DNA of 50,794 bases from JBICIG01 sp043101605 (GCA_043101605.1 JBICIG010000059.1:1-50794); one strand, 5' to 3'. Shown: positions 11,001 through 17,765, numbered from the stretch's first letter. Notes: generated by a model not told the origin, from the letters alone. Numbers and translations are program-made.

Positions 11001-11677
11001 TCACCCAGCTCGACGGGTTCGATCCCGCCGTCCTCGGCCTCGTCGGCAAGACCAACAGCGGCCAGTCCGTCCGCGACTTCATCCTCGACCGACTCGTCGA
11101 CAACCTCAACGATGTCTACGCCGAACTCGGCGTCGATGTCACCTTCTCCGCCGATCCCACCGACTTCGAGTTCCAGGACTTCTCCACCGTCTTCCTCTCC
11201 AGCACCCCCGATCCCATCAGCCAGGTCTTCAGCTTCTTCGACCTCGGCATCTTCGGCATCGGCGGCGGGGCCAACCTCTCCAACCAGCCCTTCGGCTTCG
11301 CAGAGCACTCCGACGCCCTGAACGCCGACCAGAACGACGAAGCCGTCGTCTTCGTCCCCACGCTCGGTCAGCTCGGCTACACGCCCACCGAAACCGACAT
11401 CCAGAACCTCATCGAGTCCCTCACCGCCACCGTCGGCCGACACACCGGCGAGCTTCTGGGCCTCCGCCTCACCGGTTCCAACGGTGCCGGCGCCAACTCC
11501 TTCGACCTCTTCGCCGCCGACTCGGTCGCCAACACCCCCTCTCCCAACGGCAGCTACAACATCCCCACCATCGACCGCGTCCTCAGCACCCCGCTCGATT
11601 CGGTCGACACCACCGACTTCTGGCTCGGCCGCCAGAACAGCGGCTCGCTCCTCGAGAAGATCCTCGCGACCGTCTAA
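2081..11677 (+). CDS. Giant LEPR-motif secreted surface protein, beta-solenoid-like, with PPC domains and a dead metzincin-like C-terminus
   Basis: At 3,198 residues this is the largest gene in the window. ATG at 2081 follows AGGAG at a spacing of 5. The N-terminus carries LEPRQML (residues 46-52), the LEPR-XLL motif found at the start of large exported planctomycete proteins. Residues about 450-2350 are long runs of short Gly/Ser/Thr/Asn/Ile-rich strands (GxIxxIxIxG patterns), suggesting a right-handed beta-solenoid. Pre-peptidase C-terminal (PPC)-like beta-sandwiches are visible near residues 667-757 and 2577-2690. Acidic calcium-binding-like stretches occur (DTDDDGIPNFND; GTADD and GTSDD repeats). 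Near the C-terminus (3117-3131) TVGRHTGELLGLR aligns with the metzincin HExGHxLGLxH site but every zinc ligand is replaced. A structural or adhesive surface role is inference. It ends at a strong terminator shared with the convergent gene. Confidence 0.85.
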   Translation: MNRSRRLDRPFVRTSPKRHTDARSVGEPSRLAVLAGRAGHTAVERLEPRQMLFSLSITADDIGADGLGTATAIFGYTIPVFTTTQEVGDNDVVVIQEGFTELGANIVPPFNVPNGFEFEETGLRIRHNVTPARDARVVADLDADGDTVEGTERLNVRLGEPLEFMSFEFDGSEDPTTDDPNLAISRLVMTIGYNGLNGLPFNSLRAVLLFDGTEVASFTGNALRDLNANPAPGNGLNEGRGEFVFDVTNPAIGTEFDQIRFVATGSTVQTFAIDDIQATTPAGNFAEIVDSRIFGAEVRFRGPVGATVSIFDLFGRDMVETIRLGIPENSNVPLVDTDDDGIPNFNDGIGQILLSNVDSRTSLTLSGGIIEAGDDDGAFFQEGFGDGAFIYNRPDEFLGLFDEFEGAGFGYAVDIDDQGNVVVTGLPPGPGSVIVGSPFDRPINNYNPAGAPPGFQALTVTDPAAFNNINQGIKILDGSSMGRINFHGALHGSSRFDGAVDALNIGYLLGSVTVAGDLGTLVVGSEAGQWVADPDFTTDDFTVPEVVKTGAELFVGRTVGEVAVAGRSLLDVTIEGDLDSPATKPPRDILRYEEKEHIVPVDENSQVDASDIFEFAIQSTTIANQSYFFGTDFLRNDTVLSAEWIGSIGTAVELTGQVGIGDPAVHTAEDPADVFAFATDGRTPVRIQSGDFLNLRVIDQDGRTLAAVDALGEAEDSQILFFDAPNPGVFYLVVSDFAQNDGDTDNGTSYRIAISGMAPTTLGAYRSGAGSGSTVDGISNTLNVLNGSVGSIRVGTGFITGGGEEGDPNEILNTSNPDVDDLLSFGAGTISVPGNLYNITAGSDIEPGSTTQSLNVIVGGNFGTLYTGLSPLVGQGPTEGDVAFLNMNIGGDVAIIDIRASIGFDQDDANSGTFLGGLQLTTGTSGQTNGNIGLIRTGNHINAGLLQVITPDGSTIGGVLISQDVGDAADAGGHIGIDGNSIFTSSMFQTGANSDIRFVDFPQIDLPVSDNASIDLIVGETIELTDDSGGRVRISITGAGTGIGTVAGLVRLLPINNSQGVAIGQIEADLSAGRTLNIRSVGDTDEDDPISIGRIEITNATALSSMSITGELEVDVWQVVQTGGEAFGSINADTPGGDIVAIDLASLNTLTIVDGDLGRTQLLEWGPDRIGPDLGVVGGLVADVGGALGIDQAAIDNDWNGELYRPTTVTATGGGTAYLDDIGSPFDPFLNGLVVRTGNVQSIDVDGAVGDVILQGNGALLLNVNVNADGITRIGGFDGIIGTIYAPLIGTVDVGDGVAPPDAGPIATTGIFASDEIGQITASDIANSNLAGYFIAANTVPGTITIGAEVFDANGIENISVDSGGDFINAVIGVHQLDGFWLSPDYDDALIVSGDISTIQGQGADFFRSQVTASDIDTFRLQGGFYDASQFRAENSANTISATGYRNSTITGTNSEFRTNSILIGESVDDITTEFPTGNMADLLIDVLGSVEGAITANNFTRVDIQVDNEIESLAALGSIRGTNITAGRLISSTIGDRLVASRLRIAGPIEALAVTNAIINSDIEVTGPSGRIDRISAPNGISGRIASSGPISNIVSTLGDIDIELTTQGNRGVVRSINAGRDLLLDADVSAGINSLIAGRHIGSPTNPGVILSRANISSVSAPNGQLYADIRAAGTIGVQTVQLPPNSGGNAGGTVTPLGVVLGRATDKPNSSNLGAGSITAFDRIGPVTINGDFDGSIISHSNGIASVTINNGSFLPGNTIAAYDGSITNLSITNGHLLGDVHADYDITLLSVAGTGVFGNIGINPNLSAGSSVDSFRNQLPQGVIFTSAIDGPSITAGRNIVALTATGSAYETMIHAGRRIVSATIGGSFTSDSLNSGKTAAFVTAGDEVALFSVGGNLRDTLIGAGFFDLGRDNAPGGIALNTDTIKQGVVTSVVVGGSARNVDITAGLTAGNDGVYNTGDERTALGFSNVAAVSIAGAGNDVTVYADNIADSIKSNSKITTRGTNFKHVEPLIRTGTGKNISAGGTSFLHKGVSGTISFSGPGTAVWNKAAGTLFIKDSTLASSLIITADSTLTDFDIVTNDDASLGILDVRVDLAGDSDVVVDRDGGTITFDNVTGTGSIRFGGTVAAMNFINLNGGFVDAYTLSALNISGNFGTSAAGEVGIDLVNAGTIAVGGLTQGRLNVFRSATSFTSTGAVSRALLRFGDSLGTVGTGGGTLAAFSAPSVSQSRVSVGNNLGRVAVTGSVTDSAFLVGGDLGADADYGGIGLDADEASAGFSSTFTIGGNFFESDIVAGYLRGTDGFFGTSDDFVSAGRSSLGAVTIAGTGVGSNRFSESYLIASTGALGTVSIGGQTAPNTIGNFSVEQAQTLPNPIQVTNIRVVETSRLYTAQIFFNQEIDGSSISSALSVREVRGATGISEIFLVEGADYSVSYDADLNAALVTFDRDLTSRDLPRLAGVPGPGIYRFVISSDILRAQLAGAKLDGDNDGFAEPADNFSGDAIIGDVGDKLNEGTTTVFQNGQPIFEVDYYAPINLDIVFDDNADSDGLPEANTPYTIRGTIGDHPDHDPDFFSFPGDMDLYSITLQAGQILRLGPVSGSAVFAPINIIGPSGQTFSGVGQSDDLLTLPINPPTDTALSQEQSFLALSTGRYVIAVGNAFDTVGNTGNVPDLTSIPGSVGLYEFSLEIFDDGNSGFNDVVDSGDGQVVVDAPRPSAFAGGDGILGTADDRATVQTNGFTFTLSAGPDGNLGTSDDIVSGGNGSDITSTRQGNAVTSVISSAIGPANQAGVPGNVYADVDIFHLNNQRTIPAGTLMRLTVNLSDTGGDLGSRGPDLGDDSPLSFLDFTGAVQFALFDTTNATSLDDAALVFSPTDFSPNGSNPGVIASSGNTEYGYDDDGNFFIQFVTRGAIGTDGDPATYAVYLQGVFNSDYAIEVTRFDGTFSADTVSQNVFIETRGGEIDWLQAGGILTQLDGFDPAVLGLVGKTNSGQSVRDFILDRLVDNLNDVYAELGVDVTFSADPTDFEFQDFSTVFLSSTPDPISQVFSFFDLGIFGIGGGANLSNQPFGFAEHSDALNADQNDEAVVFVPTLGQLGYTPTETDIQNLIESLTATVGRHTGELLGLRLTGSNGAGANSFDLFAADSVANTPSPNGSYNIPTIDRVLSTPLDSVDTTDFWLGRQNSGSLLEKILATV

Positions 11678-11701
11678 GTCTCCCGACCATCCACCCACGC
11701 C

Positions 11702-11738
11702 AACGCCCCGGAGCACCACGCCCCGGGGCGTTTTCTTT
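11702..11738 (+). terminator. Rho-independent terminator after the giant gene
   Basis: The stem AACGCCCCGG pairs with CCGGGGCGTT around an 11-base loop and is followed by TTCTTT. It sits between convergent genes and the stem is nearly symmetrical, so it may work in both directions. Confidence 0.85.
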
Positions 11739-11796
11739 CACCCGCCACGGTGAGCGCGCGCAACAGCACGCCCCCACCAACAGGCTCAGACTCGGC

Positions 11797-13701
11797 TCAC
11801 TCCAGTGGCTCGCCGAACCGCACCCGGTGCGTCCCCGCCCCGACCGCGCCCAGCCGCTGCACCGTCCGCGCCGCATCGGGCCAGATGATCTCGATCGACT
11901 CGGCCCGCTCGGCGCTCCCGATCCCCAGGTGCACCGCAAACCCCTGCTGCTTGCCCGCATGCCCGCCGATCCCCACGACCTGTCGGCTGATCACGCGCTG
12001 CTTCCCGTCCATCTCCACCCGCGCGCGCACGATCGCCCCCAGCCCGTCCCGGTTCACGCCGAGCCCCGGATCCCCCTCGAGCTTCAGCACGATCGCGTTG
12101 CCCAGGCCCCGCTGCGCCGTCATGTTCAGGAACACACGCACGCGAGGCGTCCGCCCTGCGATCTGCGACTCGCTCAGCCGGTTGAACGACTGACCCACCA
12201 GCAGGTCCAGGTCCCCGTCCCCATCAAGGTCGGCCAGCGAGGGCTGCTGGGCGCCCACATGATCGATCCCGACCCAGGGCGTCGCATCCACCAGCGAACC
12301 GTCCGCCTGCTGCCTCCAGATCCGCAGCCGCTGGTCATCCGGATAATCGCTCGAGCACAGGATCAGATCCAGCCTCCCGTCGTGGTCCAGGTCCGCGAGT
12401 TCCGCGTAAAGGTCCCCCTGGTTCCACCCGCGGATCGTCGCATCCCCCGGCACGCGATCGACCACCAGCCCGGGACGCGTCTCCGCATCGGCGCGCACGA
12501 ACTCGGCGATCCCGTCCCCGCCCGGTTCATTGAGCAAAAACTGCGACCGATCCGAACTCTCCCCCGCCCACCCGTGCGTGATCTCGGCCAGGAACACATC
12601 GAAATCCCCGTCGCCGTCGATATCGCCCACCGCCGCGTCGAAGGTGTTCCCGTTGGCGCGGAAGGGTTCCTCGTCGGCCCGCTCGAACCGCGGGTCCTGC
12701 CTCGCCCGCTCCTTGAGCCACTCCGGATACCGCCCGTGCCGGATCGCATCCCCCGCGAACGCCGACGCGTTCCCCGTCGGCGCCCAGGTCGCATCGCCCG
12801 GCGGCACATCGGCATCGGCCACTTCCGCGTCCTGCGCGCCCATCCGACGCATCACCGCCGCGATCATCACGCGAAAGTCCTCGGCGTTCAGCCGAACCCA
12901 CAGCCGGTTCCACCGCCGCCCGTAGCTCAACTCCAGCAACTGCGGATACGCGAACGCATGCGCCCCCGCCGTCCCCGTCAGCAGGTCCGCGATCATCACG
13001 CCGTAGGTCGGCCGACCGCTCGCGTCCCCGCCCTCCGCGTCCGCCGAGCCATCAAGCGCGTCCCGCCGAAGCGCCTGCTTCGTCCACACGCCCGCCCCGG
13101 TCTGCAGCAGCAGTTCATCCTCGAACCCCGCCAACGACGCCCCGTACCGCTCGTACCAGTTCCCGATGTACAGGTCGAGCCGTCCGTCGCGGTCCGCATC
13201 GCCCACCGCGATCGCCGCGCTCGTCGCCGGCGTCGCGCTCTCGATCTCCCGCCAACTCCCCACCGGCTCGCCGAAGGTCCCGTCCCCGTTCCCCTTCAGC
13301 CATGCCGCACGCCCCGGGCGATCCGTCGGCGCTTCGTAGCCCTCGCCGTTCACATCCAGGTACGGCACGAACACTGCATCGAGCGCCCCATCCCCGTCCA
13401 CATCCGCGAACACGCACAGGTCGCCGCCCATCGGCGTCGGCAGCCCCGTCCCCGCCACCTCCACGAACCGCCACCCCAGCGAAGCGTCCGCATCCACCGT
13501 GTTCAGGAACACCCGCCTCCGATCGATCACCGCGTCGGGCCGCCCGTCGCCATTGACATCCGCCAACAGCACCCGCGCCGCGTTCAACGACTCCAGCCCC
13601 ACCGACGCGCTGACATCCTCGAAGCGCATCTGTGCCCGCCCCGAAGCCGCCAGCAATCCGAGCACCCCCGCCGCCAACACCACGCCCGCTCGCTCGCTCA
13701 T
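11797..13701 (-). CDS. Secreted FG-GAP/VCBS repeat protein with C-terminal ASPIC/UnbV domain
   Basis: This 634-residue exported protein has a signal peptide ending near SGRAQ (residues 1-24). At least six FG-GAP/VCBS calcium-binding repeats follow, recognised by DVNGDGRPDAV, DVDGDGALDAV, DADRDGRLDLYIGN, DIDGDGDFDVF, DLDHDGRLDLI and DLDGDGDLDLLVG, which build a beta-propeller. The last 110 residues are an ASPIC/UnbV domain (GLGAIVRARV, VGIGGHAGKQQGF, ESIEIIWPDA). Such proteins are abundant in planctomycetes; binding of glycans or proteins at the surface is the usual assumption and no enzymatic function is claimed. Its ATG overlaps the TGA of the upstream coiled-coil gene by four bases (ATGA), so the two are probably translationally coupled. 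Confidence 0.88.
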   Translation of the reverse strand: MSERAGVVLAAGVLGLLAASGRAQMRFEDVSASVGLESLNAARVLLADVNGDGRPDAVIDRRRVFLNTVDADASLGWRFVEVAGTGLPTPMGGDLCVFADVDGDGALDAVFVPYLDVNGEGYEAPTDRPGRAAWLKGNGDGTFGEPVGSWREIESATPATSAAIAVGDADRDGRLDLYIGNWYERYGASLAGFEDELLLQTGAGVWTKQALRRDALDGSADAEGGDASGRPTYGVMIADLLTGTAGAHAFAYPQLLELSYGRRWNRLWVRLNAEDFRVMIAAVMRRMGAQDAEVADADVPPGDATWAPTGNASAFAGDAIRHGRYPEWLKERARQDPRFERADEEPFRANGNTFDAAVGDIDGDGDFDVFLAEITHGWAGESSDRSQFLLNEPGGDGIAEFVRADAETRPGLVVDRVPGDATIRGWNQGDLYAELADLDHDGRLDLILCSSDYPDDQRLRIWRQQADGSLVDATPWVGIDHVGAQQPSLADLDGDGDLDLLVGQSFNRLSESQIAGRTPRVRVFLNMTAQRGLGNAIVLKLEGDPGLGVNRDGLGAIVRARVEMDGKQRVISRQVVGIGGHAGKQQGFAVHLGIGSAERAESIEIIWPDAARTVQRLGAVGAGTHRVRFGEPLE

Positions 13702-15647
13702 CCGCTCTTCTTCCTCGTCGTCTTCGTCGATCCTGTTCCGCCAGGCTTCTTCCCGCCCGGCTTCCTCTCACCGGTCGAAGCGCCGGTCGATCGGCGCGTG
13801 GTCTTCTTCTTCGCCGCGGGCTTGGCCGGCGCCTTCCGTGTCGTGCCCGTCGCCGCGACTTCGCCGGGCACGATCGAAGGCATCGGCTTGAGCTCGCTCC
13901 GACTCGCGTCGTTCGTGCGCGCCGCCCGCGCCGCAGCGAGTCGTTCCTCGATCCCCTTGAGCCGCTTCTCGATCGCCGCGACCGCCGCCCCGAGCTCGCG
14001 CTCGACCCGTTCCATCACCGCGCGGATCGCCGCGGGCAGTTCGCCCCCGTCTCCCTCCAGCACGCCGCGCCACGGCTCGAGCGTCTCGGCCGCCGATTCG
14101 ATCGCCTCGCCCAGCGACCGCTCGCGCTCGGCCCCGATCTCCTCGATCCGCGCGCACGCCGCGTCGGCGTCCGCCCGTGCCCGCTCGCGCAGCTCCTCGA
14201 TCTCCCGACGCCGCTCGCCCGCGAACGCCTCGAGTTGCTCGATCGCCGCCCGCGTCCGCTCGGCCGACTCTCCCGCCAGCTTCTCGAGATCCTCGCGAAC
14301 CGACTGCGCCTTCGACCCCGCGACATCCTCCATCGCCCGGATCTTCGCCCGCGACGCCTCGACATGTTTCTTCGCCTGCGCGACCAGCCCCTCGAGCCAC
14401 GCGTTGACCTGCCGCGCCTGCTCGCTCAGCTCCGCGACCGGGCTCGACAGCATCGCCCGCAGCTCGCCGAGGTGGTTCTCGACGCGCTCGGTTGCCTGCG
14501 CGCAAAGCTCATCGACGACGATCAGCCCGTCCCCGACCGAATCGACCCGCTGCCGCTCGGCGTCGATCCGCGCCGAAGCCGCCTCGATCGCCCGCTCGAG
14601 CGCCTCGGCGCTCTCGCGCGCCCGATCGACCCGGGGCCCGATTCCCGCGACCCGATGCTCGACCTCACCCGCCCGCTCGTCCAGCTCCCGCGCGCGCGCT
14701 TCGAGCGCGTCGGCCCGCTCGGCCGTCTCGAGCACCGCCTCGCTCGCCGCCCGCCGCGCGCTCTCGACCTGCTCGCGCATCGCCTCGAGCGCCCGCTGCT
14801 TCTCGTCGATCTCACGCACCACCGCGCGCGCCTTGCCCAACGCCGCCTCCAGGCTCCCCGCCCGCGCCTCGCCCCCGCTCTCGGGAGGCATCCGCGGGTC
14901 GCGGCCCAGGATCTCCACCGCCCGCTGGCACAACAGGTTCAGGTTCGTGATGATCGGCCCGGCCGACTGCGCCAACTCCGTCCGGATCTGCACCGTCCGC
15001 TGCTCGAGCCCCTCGATCAGCGCCTTGGCGCGCCGCTCGGCCGCCCCCATCGCCTCGGTCACGCGCGTCCCGGTTTGCTCCACGCTCCGCGCCGCCGCCG
15101 ACTCGACCCGCTCGTCCAGCTTCGATTCCAGCTCCGCCAGCCGCTGCTCCTGCTCGCGCTCCCGCGCCTCCAGCCGCTCGGCCCACTTTCTCTCGAGCCG
15201 GTCGAGCGACTCGCCCGCCCGCGCCAGCATCGCCTCGACCCGGTCGTGCAACTGCTCGACCCGCGGCCCGACCGCCTCCTCGAGCCGCGCCCCGATCGCC
15301 TCCACGCTCCCGAGCTTCTCGCACAACTCCTCGGCCGAGTGACGCTGGCTTTCTATCACGCCCAGCGCCCGCGCCGCGGATTCCAGCCGGGCTTTGAGCT
15401 CGTCGGACGCCTCGCGGGCGCGGGCCGCCATGCGGTCGACCCCGCGCGTGGTCGCGTCGAGCCCCTCGGTCCGCGCCGTCGCGTCGTCGATGATCGCGCG
15501 CAGCGTCTGCGAGTACTCCTCGAAGCTCCCGCGGTCGATGACCCTCGGCGTCAGGAAGATCTCTTCGATCGTCGCCGCCGGGGTCGATCGGTTCCCTTCC
15601 CGTGCCGTCTGTGGCTCACGCCGCGTCCGTCCCTGATCGCTGTTCAC
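13698..15647 (-). CDS. Long coiled-coil protein with Lys/Ala-rich histone-H1-like tail
   Basis: The 649-residue protein starts at GTG 15647, six bases after a perfect GGAGG. An ATG further upstream at 15686 is open but has no such site. Residues about 40-580 are almost entirely heptad-patterned Ala/Glu/Arg/Leu coiled coil with no signal peptide or membrane segment. The final 60 residues are Lys/Arg/Pro/Ala/Thr-rich (KAPAKPAAKKKTTRRST, GGKKPGG), like the C-terminal tails of bacterial histone-H1-like proteins. A role in nucleoid organisation, chromosome segregation or as a cytoskeletal filament is inference. It is read first in a two-gene unit with the FG-GAP gene through an ATGA overlap, an odd pairing of a cytoplasmic-looking and a secreted protein. 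It diverges from rluB. Confidence 0.8.
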   Translation of the reverse strand: MNSDQGRTRREPQTAREGNRSTPAATIEEIFLTPRVIDRGSFEEYSQTLRAIIDDATARTEGLDATTRGVDRMAARAREASDELKARLESAARALGVIESQRHSAEELCEKLGSVEAIGARLEEAVGPRVEQLHDRVEAMLARAGESLDRLERKWAERLEAREREQEQRLAELESKLDERVESAAARSVEQTGTRVTEAMGAAERRAKALIEGLEQRTVQIRTELAQSAGPIITNLNLLCQRAVEILGRDPRMPPESGGEARAGSLEAALGKARAVVREIDEKQRALEAMREQVESARRAASEAVLETAERADALEARARELDERAGEVEHRVAGIGPRVDRARESAEALERAIEAASARIDAERQRVDSVGDGLIVVDELCAQATERVENHLGELRAMLSSPVAELSEQARQVNAWLEGLVAQAKKHVEASRAKIRAMEDVAGSKAQSVREDLEKLAGESAERTRAAIEQLEAFAGERRREIEELRERARADADAACARIEEIGAERERSLGEAIESAAETLEPWRGVLEGDGGELPAAIRAVMERVERELGAAVAAIEKRLKGIEERLAAARAARTNDASRSELKPMPSIVPGEVAATGTTRKAPAKPAAKKKTTRRSTGASTGERKPGGKKPGGTGSTKTTRKKSG

Positions 15648-15734
15648 GCCGATCCTCCGGTTTGACCGGCCCGCATTACACCACATCCCGCGCCGACCTG
15701 CGCAATCGGCGCGCGCAGACGACAGCCCCCGCGC

Positions 15735-15740
15735 TACGAT
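15735..15740 (+). promoter_or_regulatory. -10 box (TACGAT) for a leaderless rluB transcript
   Basis: TACGAT ends eight bases before the rluB ATG, and no Shine-Dalgarno sequence fits between. Transcription would begin at or next to the start codon. Confidence 0.5.
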
Positions 15741-15748
15741 TCGGGCAC

Positions 15749-17377
15749 ATGACCAACGAACCCTCCTCTCGCATCCACCCCTACACCGACGCGTCGCGTG
15801 GCAAACGCCTCCAGCGCGTCCTCGCCGACGCCGGCGTCGCCGCCCGACGCGCCTGCGAGAAGCTCATCGAGCAGGGGCTCGTCCGCGTCAACGGCACGGT
15901 CATCGACTCCCTCCCCGCATGGGTCGACCCCGAAACCGATCGCATCGAGGTCGAGGGACGCCCCCTCAAGCAGCCCGAGCGGCTCGTCTACATCATGCTC
16001 AACAAGCCCAAACGCACCCTCTCGACCGTCACCGACGAGCCCGGCGCCCTCCGCAAGACCGTCACCGACCTCGTCGACCACCCCGCCGGCCCACGCCTCT
16101 TCCCCGTCGGGCGGCTCGACTTCGACACCATGGGCCTGGTCCTGCTCACCAACGACGGCGAACTGGCCAACAAGCTCACCCACCCTCGATTCGGCGTCGC
16201 CAAGACCTACCACCTCGTCGTCCGCGGCAAACTCGAACAGGATCAGATCGCCGAACTCGAGCGCGGCATCTACCTCGCCGAGCGTCGCTACGGCAAGACC
16301 GTCGGGGCCGTGCGCACCAGCCAGGTCGAACTCGACCTCATCGCCCGCGATGTCGACCGCACCGTCCTCGCCCTGACCCTCCGCGAGGGGCGCAACCGTC
16401 AGGTCCGGCGCATGCTCTCGGCCGTGGGCTGCCCCGTCCGCAAGCTCGAGCGCGTCGCGATGGGCCCGCTCAAGCTCAAGGGGCTCCGCCGGGGGGAGTG
16501 GCGTGAACTGACCTCCGACGAACTCCGGGCGCTCCGCCGAGCCGCGACCGCCGGGAAAGCCGCCCCCGTCGCTCGTCCCCCCCGGCCCGTCGGCTCGGGC
16601 GGACCGCGAGGATTCTCAGGATCGAACGCACCGAGCCGTCCCGCCCGGCCGCGCCCGGATTCGGCCCGGCCCGCCGGCCCGCACGAGGTCGACCGCCGAC
16701 CGCCGAGTGAACGCCCGCGCGCCGCCAGACCCGCGAGCGAGCCCCGGCCGCAGCCCAGTCGCCCGACCGAGCGACGATTGCGTCCTCCGGGCCCTCCCCG
16801 CCCGCCGCGCCCTTCTCGAGGCCCCGCGTCCGCAGGTCCGCGATCCGGCTCGGGTGGCGGTCGCCGACCCGGCCCCCGGATGAGTTCCGGACCCAGATCC
16901 GGCCCCAACGCCAGCGCAGGCTCCGGCTCTCGAACCGGTCCGGGTGCCGGCCCCAGGCCCGGGCCGCGCGCACGACCCGGAACCACCGGCGCCCGCCCCT
17001 CCCGAACCGGCCCCGGCGGCCCCTCGGGTCCACGCGCGTTCGGAGGAGCGGGCGGCCCTTCCCGCGGCGCTTCGGCCGGTCCGGGGCGGGCCCGTCCCGC
17101 TGGATCGCCGGGCCCTGCAGGACGGCGTCCCTCGGGACCTCCCCGCACCGGCCCGGGAGGCCGTCCTGCCAACCCGCATTCGGGCCCGCGTTCGGGCCCG
17201 CGTTCAGGCCCGCGTCCAAGTTCCGGGCCCGGCAAGGGTCCGGGTCGAGGTCCGGGCCCCGGTCGGCCCCCCGGCCCGCCCCGCGGGCCCGGCCCGAAGA
17301 AGGGTCCCCGTCCCGGCCCGCGGAACGGCCCCGGACGAGGCCCGGGAGGACGCCCGCGCGGCGGGTCCGGCCGGTGA
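15749..17377 (+). CDS. rluB: RluB/RsuA-family 23S/16S rRNA pseudouridine synthase with a 270-residue Arg/Gly/Pro tail
   Basis: The enzyme isomerises a uridine in rRNA to pseudouridine. Residues 15-75 are an S4 RNA-binding domain (RLQRVLADAGVAARRACEKL). Residues 78-245 are the catalytic domain, with the active-site motif GRLDFDTMGLVLLTNDG carrying the catalytic aspartate, then KTYHLVVRG and EGRNRQVRRML. After about residue 270 the protein becomes a low-complexity tail of some 270 residues of Pro, Gly, Arg and Ser, including SGPR units from three 12-bp DNA repeats at 17179-17214. The family's usual length is 240-300 residues, so the tail doubles it. RluB is the best guess among RluB, RluE, RluF and RsuA. 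The start is set by the leaderless -10 arrangement. Confidence 0.88.
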   Translation: MTNEPSSRIHPYTDASRGKRLQRVLADAGVAARRACEKLIEQGLVRVNGTVIDSLPAWVDPETDRIEVEGRPLKQPERLVYIMLNKPKRTLSTVTDEPGALRKTVTDLVDHPAGPRLFPVGRLDFDTMGLVLLTNDGELANKLTHPRFGVAKTYHLVVRGKLEQDQIAELERGIYLAERRYGKTVGAVRTSQVELDLIARDVDRTVLALTLREGRNRQVRRMLSAVGCPVRKLERVAMGPLKLKGLRRGEWRELTSDELRALRRAATAGKAAPVARPPRPVGSGGPRGFSGSNAPSRPARPRPDSARPAGPHEVDRRPPSERPRAARPASEPRPQPSRPTERRLRPPGPPRPPRPSRGPASAGPRSGSGGGRRPGPRMSSGPRSGPNASAGSGSRTGPGAGPRPGPRARPGTTGARPSRTGPGGPSGPRAFGGAGGPSRGASAGPGRARPAGSPGPAGRRPSGPPRTGPGGRPANPHSGPRSGPRSGPRPSSGPGKGPGRGPGPGRPPGPPRGPGPKKGPRPGPRNGPGRGPGGRPRGGSGR

Positions 17378-17429
17378 TCCCGGGGTCGAGCCGGAATGCG
17401 TCCCCGCGATCCGACCGGCTCGGTCCGCG

Positions 17430-17435
17430 TACAGT
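17430..17435 (+). promoter_or_regulatory. -10 box (TACAGT) before the small lipoprotein gene
   Basis: TACAGT ends six bases before the ATG at 17442 and fits the leaderless pattern of this window. Confidence 0.5.
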
Positions 17436-17441
17436 CTGACC

Positions 17442-17765
17442 ATGGCAGGCACCTCCCCCCGGCGAAGATCCCGCCCCGGAGCCCCGGCTCTCGCGTTCGT
17501 CGCGCCGCTGGTATTCGCCCTGTCGGCGGCGGCCTTGCTTCCGGGCTGCTACCGGCGGGTGACCCGGGCGGATGGCTTCGCGAGCTTCGGCACCCCGCGC
17601 ATCTACCAGCGATCCGACTCGGGCCAGACGCTCTCGAACTTGCTCCTCGGGCCCACCCGGACGCGTGAGGCCGGCGGGACGATGCGGGCTTGGTCCGAGA
17701 CCGAGCCGCACCGCTATCGCCCCGAGCAGCGGAACCTCTCGGCGGGCGAGATCAACGACCGATAA
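17442..17765 (+). CDS. Small putative lipoprotein of unknown function
   Basis: The 107-residue protein has an Arg-rich N-terminus, a hydrophobic core and the lipobox LLPGC (Cys about residue 36), so it should be exported and lipid-anchored. The mature part of about 70 residues is polar, with FGTPRIYQRSDSG and a C-terminus rich in Arg, Glu and Asn. I do not recognise the family. The ATG at 17442 was chosen because a -10 box lies just upstream and the hydrophobic segment starts soon after; the same frame upstream is the noncoding face of the rluB tail region. It stands alone between rluB and the ACT-domain gene. Confidence 0.65.
   Translation: MAGTSPRRRSRPGAPALAFVAPLVFALSAAALLPGCYRRVTRADGFASFGTPRIYQRSDSGQTLSNLLLGPTRTREAGGTMRAWSETEPHRYRPEQRNLSAGEINDR

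Noticed and set aside
8780..11719. Long open frame on the minus strand opposite the giant gene (also 3893-7657 and 1310-3553)
   Set aside because: The translations are monotonous Asp/Gly/Val/Ala/Glu, the expected mirror of a GC-rich third position on the plus strand. No motifs or start signals.
11827..15342. Open plus-strand frame of more than 1,100 codons opposite the FG-GAP and coiled-coil genes
   Set aside because: Composition is almost all Arg/Pro/His/Ala/Ser; the minus-strand frames show real domains and good starts.
17179..17214. Three 12-bp tandem units as a regulatory repeat or origin iterons
   Set aside because: They encode SGPR three times inside the rluB tail and match its composition; a coding repeat is the simpler reading.
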